From JBFEYJ01 sp041563315 (GTDB lineage: Bacteria; Pseudomonadota; Gammaproteobacteria; Thiohalomonadales; Thiohalomonadaceae): a DNA stretch of 13,562 nucleotides. The position numbers and the translations under genes are program-made. The notes beneath the pieces were generated by a model. That model was not told where the DNA came from. It did no database searches and worked only from the letters and a program-made list of their open reading frames with translations. This document shows positions 5,648 to 13,099 of the stretch, piece by piece (position 1 is the first letter of the stretch; the number at the start of each line of letters is the position of its first letter). The DNA lies in NCBI GenBank assembly GCA_041563315.1, contig JBFFNE010000080.1, positions 1-13,562 of the forward strand, in the 5' to 3' direction.

Positions 5648-8600
5648 GTGACAGTGAGTCAAGCCCCTTCTCCCAGCACTCCCTGGGTTAACGCCACGGT
5701 CATGGCCTCAGCGGGCACCGGTAAAACCTGGCTTCTGGTGACCCGTCTGGTACGCCTGCTGCTGGCTGGTGCTGCACCCGACGCCATCCTCGCCATCACC
5801 TTCACCCGCAAGGCGGCTACTGAGATGCATAGTCGTCTTGCTGAGCGCCTGCTTGTCCTGGCCTCCCTGGAAGAACAAGATCTGGCCGGGCAACTGCGCG
5901 AGATGGGAATAGAGCCCGACACCGAAACGAGGCAGCGGGCAAGCCGCCTCTACGAAACCCTGCTGCAAAACCGGCATACAGTCCGTACCACCACCTTTCA
6001 CGCTTTCTGTCAGGAGATCCTGATGCGTTTTCCGCTGGAAGCGGACGTGCCACCAGGCTTTGAGCTGCTCGACAGCAGTGCGACGCTCAGCAAGGCCGCT
6101 TGGGCATCCATGCTGACCGATGCCGGAGAAGCACCTGAAAGTGAGCTTGCCCGTGCGCTTGAACATCTACTGCACTATTGCGGTGGGCTGCATGGCATGC
6201 AACGCGCCCTGGATGCCTTTCTTCAACACCGGGGGGACTGGTGGGCATACACCGAGAACGCTGAAGATCCGTTTCATTTTGCGCTAAAGGGGCTGCAACA
6301 ACAGCTGGATATTTCCCCGGAGGACGATCCACTACAGGACTTTTTCAACGAACAGCGAATGGAAGAGCTCGCCGCGTTTGCTGCACTGTTGGCGAAACAT
6401 CCCAACAAGGGTAACGATGAAGCACTGCAACGGCTGGCCACTTCGCGCCACCCTGAACTGCCGCTGATGCACCGTTTCGTCGCCTGCCAGGAAGCCTTTC
6501 TCACCAAGCAGTACACGCTGCGTGCGCGCAAAGCCTCCAAAACCCAGGCCGCCAAAATGGGGGACGAGGGTGAAGCCCACTTTCTCTCCCTGCACGCCTC
6601 AATCGGACAGGCGCTGCTGGAAACACGCGACAAGCTCGCCGCCCAGGAAACCTGGCATGCCTGCGCCGCCTGGTATCGTTGTGGAGAATATCTTCTTGAT
6701 CACTACCAGCGATTCAAATCTGAACAGCGTCTGCTGGACTTTACCGATCTGGAGTGGCGGGCTTATCGCCTCCTGACTCAATCGGACAACGCCCTCTGGG
6801 TACAGTACAAACTGGATCAACGCATTGATCACCTGCTGGTCGATGAATTCCAGGACACCAACCCGACCCAATGGCAACTGCTGCTGCCGCTACTCCAGGA
6901 GATGGCCGCCGGTGAGGGGGAAAAGGGACGCAGCGTGTTTCTCGTTGGCGATGCCAAACAGTCTATCTACCGCTTTCGTCGCGCCGAGCCACGTCTATTC
7001 CAGGCCGCTCATCAGTGGCTAAGCGATCACCTGGATGCCCACGGTTTTCCACTACATATCTCTTGGCGTTCGGCACCGGCTATTATGGAGTGCATCAACA
7101 GGGTTTTCGGTGAACACGGCCCCATGGCCGGTAGCTTGCGTGATTTCACCCGGCACGATACCCATCACCATGAGCTTTGGGGAAACGTTACACTCCTGCC
7201 GCTGATTGAAGAGCAACAGAGTGATGAAGAGGTAATAGCACCGGCGGGACTGCGCAACCCGCTACAGCAACCCCGCGAACGGCCGCTCGATGACCGCTAC
7301 CAGCAGGAAGGGGCGCAGATCGCCAGCACCATTCGGGCTCTGATCGAGTCAGGCACTCACATCGGCCCGCCCGAAGCGGCTCGCCCGCTCCACTACGGCG
7401 ATATCATGCTCCTGGTACGCAGCCGATCCCATGTCGGTTATTACGAAAATGCCCTGCGTGACGCCAGCATCCCCTACATCGGTGCAGAACGGGGAACCCT
7501 TCTCGAAAGCCAGGAGGTCGGCGACATGGTGGCACTGCTGGAGGTGCTTATCACGCCCTACAACAACCTCTCCCTCGCCACAGTGTTACGCTCGCCCCTC
7601 TATGCCTGCGATGACGAGGACCTGATACAGCTGGCACAGCAGGGCAATGGCAACTGGTTCCAACGCCTACTTGCGCTGGCCTCGACACACTCACCGCAAC
7701 ACCCCCTGGCCAGAGCCGCGAGACAACTGACACAGTGGCAGGAGAAAGCAGGCAGGCTGCCCATTCACGACCTGCTGGATCACATCTTCAACGAAGGCAA
7801 TGTCCTTGCCCGTTACCGCAGTGCCTTTCCTGAACACCTGCGTAGCAGGGCTGAGGCTAATCTGATTCGTTTTCTCGAACTTGCTCTGGAGATCGACAGC
7901 GGCCGCTACCCCAGTTTGAGCCATTTTCTCGCCAAGCTGAGCGAGCTGCGCGAAGACCGCAAAGAGGCGCCAGATGAAGCCCCCGTGAGCGGCAGTACTG
8001 AACGGTTGCGTATCCTTACCATTCACGCCGCCAAGGGCCTGGAGGCCCCGGTGGTATTTCTCGCTGACAGCGCCGCGGTCACCTCTGCAGAGAAACCATT
8101 TCGTGCTCTGGTCGACTGGCCCGCCAGTAAAACCCGTCCACAGGGGTTTTTGCTTGTCGGCAAACAGGGACAGCAACCGCCACAAGTGCGTGAAGCGCTG
8201 GAACAGGAGAAAAAGGAGGAGCAACGAGAGTCGGCCAACCTACTTTATGTTGCCATCACGCGTGCCCGTCAGCTGTTCTATGTCAGTGGGGTCAGTCCGC
8301 GTCGAACTGCCGAGATGGGCTGGTATGGAGCCCTGCGACAAGCGTTGGATCCGTTGCAGGAACACTCCGCCGATGCCCCCGTCACTCTTCACAGCAACCA
8401 GATGCCAGAGCTCATACGCATCCAGACGGATAATCAGGAAGCCCCTATGCCAACGATCCCGGCGGCACTTTCCGCCCCTCTCACCCTACCGCCACTTCAG
8501 CATGAGATCGCCCCCAGTTATCACACCGGCACCGCCGCTGTTCCCGGTCAGCCGACCGATGAGGATGGCCGCCTGCGCGGCCTGGTTATCCATCGTTTGC

Positions 8601-9058
8601 TGCAACGCCTGTGCGAGACGGTAGCCACGGAGTGGACCGAAGTGGCCATTGAGGTCGCGGCAGAGTTTGGCCTCTCCGCCCGAGGCACGGTGTTCCGGCA
8701 GTGGCAACAGGAGTGTGAGGCTCTGCTTGGGCAGACGGATCTGAAATCGATCTTCGCACCGCCCGAGGGGGTAAAAACTTTCAATGAAGTTCCTATTATC
8801 TACACCCTAAATGGCCTGACGGTAAATGGCTTCGTGGATCGCCTGCTACTCACCCCGGAAAGCATCTGGGTGGTGGACTATAAGAGCCATCAGGGGGCGA
8901 GCGTGGAAACAGCTCCGGCCCTTGCTGTAGCCTATCGGCAGCAACTGGCTTACTACAGCGCAGGGGTACAGCGACTCTGGCCGGAAAAAACGGTAAGGTG
9001 TTTCCTGCTCTTTAGCGCCTGCGGCCTGTTGCATGAAGTTAACCCGATGGCGGACTAG
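5648..9058 (+). CDS. AddA-like UvrD-family helicase-nuclease
   Basis: The product is 1136 residues. Superfamily 1 helicase motifs are complete and in order: Walker A ASAGTGKT (20-27, K26), AITFTRKAATEM (Ia), TTFHAFC, the Walker B box DEFQD starting at D399, VGDAKQSIYRFRRA (III, from about 433), TIHAAKGLE (791-799, V) and NLLYVAITRAR (864-874, VI). The C-terminus carries a RecB-type nuclease: H982 in GLVIHRLL, D1064 in GFVDRLL, D1077 and K1079 in VVDYKSH, then YRQQLAYY. This is the AddA/RecB architecture. With the AddB-like protein it probably unwinds and trims broken DNA ends and prepares them for RecA. GTG 5648 was chosen because an AAGG sits 10 bases upstream. TTG 5639 is too close to it, and GTG 5654 is also possible. 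Unlike many addBA pairs, it is separated from its partner by a terminator. Confidence 0.88.
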   Translation: MTVSQAPSPSTPWVNATVMASAGTGKTWLLVTRLVRLLLAGAAPDAILAITFTRKAATEMHSRLAERLLVLASLEEQDLAGQLREMGIEPDTETRQRASRLYETLLQNRHTVRTTTFHAFCQEILMRFPLEADVPPGFELLDSSATLSKAAWASMLTDAGEAPESELARALEHLLHYCGGLHGMQRALDAFLQHRGDWWAYTENAEDPFHFALKGLQQQLDISPEDDPLQDFFNEQRMEELAAFAALLAKHPNKGNDEALQRLATSRHPELPLMHRFVACQEAFLTKQYTLRARKASKTQAAKMGDEGEAHFLSLHASIGQALLETRDKLAAQETWHACAAWYRCGEYLLDHYQRFKSEQRLLDFTDLEWRAYRLLTQSDNALWVQYKLDQRIDHLLVDEFQDTNPTQWQLLLPLLQEMAAGEGEKGRSVFLVGDAKQSIYRFRRAEPRLFQAAHQWLSDHLDAHGFPLHISWRSAPAIMECINRVFGEHGPMAGSLRDFTRHDTHHHELWGNVTLLPLIEEQQSDEEVIAPAGLRNPLQQPRERPLDDRYQQEGAQIASTIRALIESGTHIGPPEAARPLHYGDIMLLVRSRSHVGYYENALRDASIPYIGAERGTLLESQEVGDMVALLEVLITPYNNLSLATVLRSPLYACDDEDLIQLAQQGNGNWFQRLLALASTHSPQHPLARAARQLTQWQEKAGRLPIHDLLDHIFNEGNVLARYRSAFPEHLRSRAEANLIRFLELALEIDSGRYPSLSHFLAKLSELREDRKEAPDEAPVSGSTERLRILTIHAAKGLEAPVVFLADSAAVTSAEKPFRALVDWPASKTRPQGFLLVGKQGQQPPQVREALEQEKKEEQRESANLLYVAITRARQLFYVSGVSPRRTAEMGWYGALRQALDPLQEHSADAPVTLHSNQMPELIRIQTDNQEAPMPTIPAALSAPLTLPPLQHEIAPSYHTGTAAVPGQPTDEDGRLRGLVIHRLLQRLCETVATEWTEVAIEVAAEFGLSARGTVFRQWQQECEALLGQTDLKSIFAPPEGVKTFNEVPIIYTLNGLTVNGFVDRLLLTPESIWVVDYKSHQGASVETAPALAVAYRQQLAYYSAGVQRLWPEKTVRCFLLFSACGLLHEVNPMAD

Positions 9059-9113
9059 TGCTGCTCGCATAAGCCAGTCGGCATCAACCAGCGATTAAGG
9101 AAAAGCCATTACG

Positions 9114-9977
9114 ATGAGCACAAACAGTTACCATTTCGACGTTACCAGCGACACTTTTCCCCAACGGGTTCTCGCCAACTCGCAGCATGTGCCAGTTCTG
9201 CTCGACTTTTGGGCTCCATGGTGCGGACCGTGCCAGAGCCTGTTGCCTCTGCTGATTCGTCTTTCCGAGGAGTACGCCGGCCAATTCCTGCTGGCCAAGA
9301 TCAATATCGACGAGCAGCAGGAATTAGCTGTTCAGTATGGAGTACGCAGCGTACCGACGGTAAAACTGGTTCGCCATGGCGAGCTGCTGGATGAATTCAC
9401 CGGGGCCATTCCTGAACAGCAAATCAGGGCATTTCTCGACCCGTATATTGAGCGCGAATCCGATCGACGTCTGCCCGAGATCATGGCGCTATTCCAGGCC
9501 GGAGAGAGGGATGCAGCGCTAGCACAACTACGCCAGTTACGAGCGAGTGAAGCGGAGAATCAAAAACTGCTCGTTGCCGAGGTGGAAATACTGCTGGCCA
9601 TGGAGTGTTATGCCGAGGCCGATGGCATACTGAGCACACTTCCACCCAATGTGGAGATGAGCCACGAAATTCAGGGACTAAAATCAAGACTGCAGCTGGC
9701 GATGAATGCCAGTGGCGCCCCTTCCATCGAAACGTTGGAGCAGAGCCTTGCAAGTGACCCGGCGAACAGCGAAGCGCGTTATCAACTTGCCGTGCAGCGC
9801 AGTGCCAACGGTGACTATGAAGGGGCCTTGGAGGACTTTCTTGAGCTGTTGCGCCGTGATCGTCAGTACGGTGATGATGCCGCACGCAAAGGAATGCTAA
9901 TGGTATTCGATCTGCTAGGTGGGGAGGGTGAACTGGTCAACCGCTACCGGCGACAGATGTTCAACGCCCTGCATTGA
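9114..9977 (+). CDS. cnoX: Co-chaperone thioredoxin CnoX (YbbN family)
   Basis: The product is 287 residues, the usual YbbN/CnoX length. Residues 1-110 form a thioredoxin domain with the active site WAPWCGPC (C37, C40) and the cis-proline P81 in RSVPTV. Residues from about 117 on are helical TPR-like repeats (MALFQAGERDAALAQLRQL, LAMECYAEADGILSTLP, RYQLAVQRSANGDYEGALEDF) ending in the family-typical LLGGEGELVNRYRRQMFNAL tail. CnoX proteins hold unfolding proteins, protect them from over-oxidation and pass them to GroEL or DnaK. E. coli CnoX lacks the CxxC pair. This one keeps it, as in Caulobacter, so it may also reduce disulfides. No signal peptide, so it is cytoplasmic. AAGGA lies 12 bases before ATG 9114. 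It follows the helicase gene by 55 bases with no terminator, so cotranscription is likely. Confidence 0.92.
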   Translation: MSTNSYHFDVTSDTFPQRVLANSQHVPVLLDFWAPWCGPCQSLLPLLIRLSEEYAGQFLLAKINIDEQQELAVQYGVRSVPTVKLVRHGELLDEFTGAIPEQQIRAFLDPYIERESDRRLPEIMALFQAGERDAALAQLRQLRASEAENQKLLVAEVEILLAMECYAEADGILSTLPPNVEMSHEIQGLKSRLQLAMNASGAPSIETLEQSLASDPANSEARYQLAVQRSANGDYEGALEDFLELLRRDRQYGDDAARKGMLMVFDLLGGEGELVNRYRRQMFNALH

Positions 9978-10328
9978 GGTGCAGCAAACACTCAGCACGA
10001 AATTCCTCCTGCGACGTTGCTGCCGCAACGGGACAATGCCGATAACCTAAAGCGCCAACAGCACGTTACATTCTGTACAGAATGTAACTACTCGACCCTT
10101 ATGCAAGTGCCGAATAGGCCAGGTTGCCCCATCCATGCCCCTCAACCTCAACACCACAGCGCAGCTTGCCGAAAGCGCCATGATCCATGCTCCCTGGCTA
10201 CCTGGCATATCTCTTTTCACCTTTGCAGTAAAAAGATTGTCAGGTGGGGCGTGCAGTTACTCGGGGATTAGCCTTGAATCAGATTACGCATCACGCGCCT
10301 CTGACGCACCGTTCCAAGGAATAAAAAC
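9978..10328. other. Convergent gap between cnoX and dsbC
   Basis: Both neighbours end into this stretch, so no promoter is needed here for either of them. It nevertheless holds a perfect 24-base palindrome at 10065-10088. The open frames that cross it (for example 10135-10413 on + and 10047-10208 on -) have no family resemblance and poor start signals. I see no terminator directly after cnoX. Apart from the palindrome and the terminator at 10329-10355 nothing can be supported. Confidence 0.6.
10065..10088. promoter_or_regulatory. Perfect 24-base palindrome, operator-like
   Basis: The half site GTTACATTCTGT (10065-10076) is followed immediately by its exact reverse complement (10077-10088) with no spacer. 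A contiguous palindrome of this length resembles the binding site of a dimeric repressor such as a TetR-family protein, whose sites often contain TACA/TGTA arms. As RNA it would fold into a 10-bp stem with a GUAC loop, but no T-run follows. It does not fit the CTGT-N8-ACAG pattern of LexA. The regulated gene is not evident. Confidence 0.6.
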
Positions 10329-10355
10329 AAAAAGGCTGTCGATGACAGCCTTTTT
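10329..10355. terminator. Bidirectional intrinsic terminator after dsbC
   Basis: AAAAAGGCTGTC (10329-10340) pairs with GACAGCCTTTTT (10344-10355) around the 3-base loop GAT. A-runs and T-runs on both sides make it work in both directions. It begins 7 bases beyond the dsbC stop on the minus strand and would also stop readthrough from cnoX on the plus strand. Confidence 0.9.
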
Positions 10356-10361
10356 CATTTA

Positions 10362-11081
10362 TTACTTAGCGCCTTTCTCCAGCGCAATGAGAAGCTGTTG
10401 CGGGGGCATGTAACCCGGCATCAGGGTGCCGTTACTGAGCACCAGTGCCGGTGTTCCGGTTACACCTATCATCTTCCCCATTGCCATGTGTTGTTTAACC
10501 GGTGAATCACAGCTAGACACTTCCGGCGTTGTTCCTGTCTTGGCTACATCCATCGCCTTGTTCCGGTCCTTGGCACACCAGACGCTAACGGCCTTGTTAT
10601 AAGAAGGCGAGTCCACACCGGCGCGGGGATAGGCCATGTAGCGCACAGTGATGCCCAGCTCATTCATCTCCGCCATGCCACCATGGAGTTTACGGCAATA
10701 ACCGCAATCGATATCGGTAAACACCGTGATGACGTGTTTTTCCTTGCCCTTGGCCTTGTAGACAATCAAGGAGGAATCATCAATCGTCTCCAGCGCCTTC
10801 AACCGTGCACTGCCGCGTTTCTGCTCGGTCAGGTTAGTGCGAGTCTCCAGATTAAACAGCTCCCCATCCAGCAAGTAACGGCCATCGGCAGAGACGTAAA
10901 AGACCTTTGGCCCAAAGGTGACCTCGTAGAGCCCGTTTACCGGCGCCTCACTGACCGCATCGGGCTGTCCGCCAAAAACCTTGACCAGGTCGCTCTTCAA
11001 TTGCTGAACCGCTTTGCTGTCAGCGGCAATTGCCGGCAACGCGATCAAACACAATGCAGCCACGAATAATTTTTTCATCAT
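10362..11081 (-). CDS. dsbC: Thiol:disulfide interchange protein DsbC
   Basis: The product is 239 residues, near the E. coli DsbC precursor (236). The N-terminus MMKKLFVAALCLIALPAIA is a signal peptide with probable cleavage after AIA, giving a periplasmic protein. An N-terminal dimerisation domain (up to about 60, including GLYEVTFG) and a linker lead to a thioredoxin domain with the DsbC active site CGYC (C126, C129) in FTDIDCGYCRKLH, a second cysteine pair C169/C191 matching the structural disulfide of DsbC, and cis-proline P211 in VTGTPAL. DsbC is a disulfide isomerase kept reduced by DsbD. ATG 11081 was chosen because a GGAA lies at a suitable distance. A GTG at 11090 and an ATG at 11078 are alternatives. 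It lies 23 bases after yajQ. The xerD-dsbC order recalls E. coli, but there yajQ is not in between. Confidence 0.95.
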   Translation of the reverse strand: MMKKLFVAALCLIALPAIAADSKAVQQLKSDLVKVFGGQPDAVSEAPVNGLYEVTFGPKVFYVSADGRYLLDGELFNLETRTNLTEQKRGSARLKALETIDDSSLIVYKAKGKEKHVITVFTDIDCGYCRKLHGGMAEMNELGITVRYMAYPRAGVDSPSYNKAVSVWCAKDRNKAMDVAKTGTTPEVSSCDSPVKQHMAMGKMIGVTGTPALVLSNGTLMPGYMPPQQLLIALEKGAK

Positions 11082-11104
11082 TGGATTCACTTTCCGGTTA
11101 AAGG

Positions 11105-11587
11105 TTAATCTCTGAAATTGCTAAATTGTACCGCCTGACCCAGATCGGCGCTGCGCAGTAATGCTATTGCCTCCTGCAGGTCGTCACGTTTCTTGCCGGT
11201 GACACGCACCTGTTCACCCTGAATCGAAGCCTGTACCTTAATCTTGCTCTCCTTGATCAACTTGACGATTTTCTTGGCCAATTCCTTGTCGATACCCTGT
11301 CGCACCGTGATTTTCTGCCGCGCTCGCATGCCGCGGGTCTCGATGTCATGCGTCTCCAATGAACTGATGTCGATGCCCCTTTTTGTCATTTTCTGATAGA
11401 GGATGTCGATGATCTGCTTAACCTGGAAATCGTTGTTTGCCTCCAGTGCCAAGCCATCGGTTTCTTCCACGACCTTGGCATCTGCGCCTTTAAAATCGTA
11501 ACGGGTGCCCAATTCACGATTGGTCTGATCCACCGCGTTGGTCAGTTCGTGTTTATCCACCTCGGAAACCACATCAAAAGAAGGCAT
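11105..11587 (-). CDS. yajQ: YajQ family nucleotide-binding protein
   Basis: The product is 160 residues, matching YajQ (about 160). The start MPSFDVVSEVDKHELTNAVD, the early DFKG, the middle LYQKMTKRGIDISSLE and the end LGQAVQFSNFRD are hallmarks of the family. YajQ proteins have two RNP-like folds and bind nucleotides. A Xanthomonas member binds cyclic di-GMP and acts with a transcription factor, and whether this one does so cannot be told from the sequence. ATG 11587 is preceded by GAGGA (11602-11598), 10 bases upstream. A longer frame to 11608 is less likely because it would take in the Shine-Dalgarno. It is the first gene of a probable yajQ-dsbC unit with its own candidate promoter. Confidence 0.93.
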   Translation of the reverse strand: MPSFDVVSEVDKHELTNAVDQTNRELGTRYDFKGADAKVVEETDGLALEANNDFQVKQIIDILYQKMTKRGIDISSLETHDIETRGMRARQKITVRQGIDKELAKKIVKLIKESKIKVQASIQGEQVRVTGKKRDDLQEAIALLRSADLGQAVQFSNFRD

Positions 11588-11628
11588 AGTATTGACGTCC
11601 TCGCACAATCAAATAACAGAGCCAACGG

Positions 11629-11657
11629 ATTGTAGGGGTTTCACATCAACTTTTCGA
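11629..11657 (-). promoter_or_regulatory. Candidate promoter of yajQ-dsbC
   Basis: On the minus strand TCGAAA (11657-11652) and TACAAT (11634-11629) are 17 bases apart. The -10 matches the sigma-70 consensus at five of six positions and the -35 at four of six. It lies after the probable xerD terminator and about 40 bases before the yajQ start, where a promoter would be expected. Confidence 0.4.
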
Positions 11658-11676
11658 CTCTTGCCCATGCCTGAAA

Positions 11677-11700
11677 GTTCAAAAATCCCTGTCAGGGAAT
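11677..11700 (-). terminator. Probable intrinsic terminator after xerD
   Basis: Read on the minus strand, ATTCCCT GAC AGGGAT followed by TTTT forms a short hairpin with one bulged T, directly ahead of a U-tract (minus-strand TTTTTGAAC). It starts 16 bases after the xerD stop codon. The stem is short, so termination may be partial, but its position is right for the end of the TPR-ogt-xerD unit. Confidence 0.5.
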
Positions 11701-11715
11701 CCCCCCCACCACCGA

Positions 11716-12612
11716 TTAACCTCGGGGATGGTGTACGGCATGCAAGTTTTTCAACCGTTCCCGCGCCACATGGGTATAGATCTGCGTGGTGGAAAGGGTG
11801 CTGTGACCGAGCAACAACTGCACTACACGAAGGTCTGCGCCATGATTAAGCAGATGCGTGGCAAAAGCGTGACGCAGGGTATGGGGAGAAAGCGGCTTAT
11901 TGATACCGGCAAGCAACGCATAGCGTTTGATCAACTGCCAAAAGGCCTGGCGAGTCATCGCGCTACCACGACGAGTGGGAAAGAGTACCTCGTTCTGCAG
12001 CGCCCCCAGTAGCAGGCCGCGAGTTTGTCGCACATAGCGCTCAATCCAGCTCAACGCCTCTTCTCCCAGAGGCACCAGCCGTTCCTTGTTACCCTTACCG
12101 ATCACCCTGACCAGTCCCTGCTGCAAATTGAGTTGGGGCAACGTTAACCCCACCAATTCGGAAACGCGCAGACCGCTGGCGTAAAGCACTTCGAGCATAG
12201 CCCGATCGCGCATCCCAAGCAGATTCGAAGTATCTGGCGCGGCCAGCAGGGCCTCAACCTCCCCCTCGGTAAGGGACTTGGGCAAGGAGCGTCCCAGTTT
12301 GGGGGCATCTATGCGGGAACTGGGATCTTCGCTAATCAGACGTTCTCGCACCAGATAACGATAAAAACGGCGGATGCTCGAGAGAAGACGTGCACTGGAG
12401 CGGGGTTTTGCCCCCTCCTCCACCCGTCGCTGCAGGTAACCAAGCAGGGCTGCCCGGTCAGCATCGAGCAGGTCGAGCTGCTGCTGTTGCAGCCAGGAAG
12501 CGAGTCCCAGCAGATCACTGCGATAGGCACTGAGGGTGTTTTCGCTCAGCCCCCGCTCCAGCCACAGGGCATCGAGAAAGCGCTCGACCAATGTGATATC
12601 TCGCTCAGACAT
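11716..12612 (-). CDS. xerD: Site-specific tyrosine recombinase XerD
   Basis: The product is 298 residues, exactly the E. coli XerD length. Residues 1-100 are the SAM-like core-binding domain (VERFLDALWLERGLSENTLSAYRSDL). The catalytic domain holds all expected residues: R149 in ASGLRVSEL, K173 in IGKGNKER, H244 and R247 in SPHTLRHAF, H270 in LLGHS and the nucleophile Y279 in TQIYTH. XerD works with XerC at the dif site to resolve chromosome dimers at the septum under FtsK control. ATG 12612 was chosen by family length. It overlaps the ogt stop by 8 bases, so translation is coupled. ATG 12621 (three residues longer) is possible. Nothing suggests a phage or integron integrase: there is no att-like repeat beside it and it sits in a housekeeping operon. 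Confidence 0.95.
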   Translation of the reverse strand: MSERDITLVERFLDALWLERGLSENTLSAYRSDLLGLASWLQQQQLDLLDADRAALLGYLQRRVEEGAKPRSSARLLSSIRRFYRYLVRERLISEDPSSRIDAPKLGRSLPKSLTEGEVEALLAAPDTSNLLGMRDRAMLEVLYASGLRVSELVGLTLPQLNLQQGLVRVIGKGNKERLVPLGEEALSWIERYVRQTRGLLLGALQNEVLFPTRRGSAMTRQAFWQLIKRYALLAGINKPLSPHTLRHAFATHLLNHGADLRVVQLLLGHSTLSTTQIYTHVARERLKNLHAVHHPRG

Positions 12613-13099
12613 AGCCCTCATGTTGCAATAACCACTGCTTGATGGCCAGTGCCTCTCCGCCTGTCTCCCCCATATAACCACCCAGTCCGGTAGCGGCAAC
12701 CACGCGGTGACAGGGAATCAAGATGGGGATGGGATTGGCTCGACAGGCCCCGGCCACAGCACGCGCCGAGGAGTGCAGCACCTTAGCCAGTTCGCCGTAA
12801 GTGACAACTTGCCCGGTGGGGATACGACGCATCTGTTGCCATACCCGGCGCTGGAAGGCCGTCCCCTCCGGCCGGAATGGTGGCTCCACGCTAGAGCGGT
12901 GCACAAAATAGGTTTGAAGCCATGCCGCCGCACCTGCCACGTTCTCATTGTTGGCGACGAATGGCTTACACGATGACGGGGTAAGAAACTCGATCGAGGT
13001 CAAGTTGCCGTCCTCCATTTGAAGACCCAGGCAGGGGCGACCCGGTAGTGGAGAGGCTATGACCGCCTGATAAGATTCCGTACCCTGCGACTCACTCAC
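12605..13099 (-). CDS. ogt: Methylated-DNA--protein-cysteine methyltransferase
   Basis: The product is 164 residues, typical of Ogt/MGMT proteins without an Ada regulatory domain. The active site PCHRVV gives the acceptor cysteine C130, preceded by RAVAGACRANPIPILI, which carries the conserved asparagine and the arginine segment that flips the base. GTAFQRRVWQQMRRIPTGQVVTYGELA is the classic helix-turn-helix region of the DNA-binding domain. The enzyme removes methyl groups from O6-methylguanine and O4-methylthymine and is inactivated by the reaction. The start is GTG 13099, which overlaps the TGA of the preceding TPR gene by 8 bases (GTGAGTGA). Its own TGA overlaps xerD in the same way. It appears to be constitutively cotranscribed with those genes rather than part of an adaptive-response operon. 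Confidence 0.93.
   Translation of the reverse strand: MSESQGTESYQAVIASPLPGRPCLGLQMEDGNLTSIEFLTPSSCKPFVANNENVAGAAAWLQTYFVHRSSVEPPFRPEGTAFQRRVWQQMRRIPTGQVVTYGELAKVLHSSARAVAGACRANPIPILIPCHRVVAATGLGGYMGETGGEALAIKQWLLQHEGYV

Noticed and set aside
2284..9058. Anti-phage defence island built on the helicase-nuclease pair
   Set aside because: The architecture is that of AddAB-type recombination enzymes. The flanks are core genes, with no other defence genes, toxins or mobility genes in the window.
10065..10088. LexA (SOS) box, because the centre reads CTGTACAG
   Set aside because: The LexA box of gammaproteobacteria needs eight bases between CTGT and ACAG. Here they are directly joined.
10047..10208. 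53-codon minus-strand frame crossing the palindrome
   Set aside because: Its start has only a weak binding site, the product has no recognisable family or protein-like pattern, and part of it is just the translated palindrome.
10135..10413. Plus-strand frame of 92 codons after the palindrome
   Set aside because: It runs through the dsbC terminator and into the 3' end of dsbC on the opposite strand, and the product shows no domain. Most likely chance.
11716..12612. Phage or integron integrase marking a mobile element
   Set aside because: Length and all catalytic residues match housekeeping XerD, it is embedded in an operon with ogt, and no attachment-site repeats or cargo genes are present.
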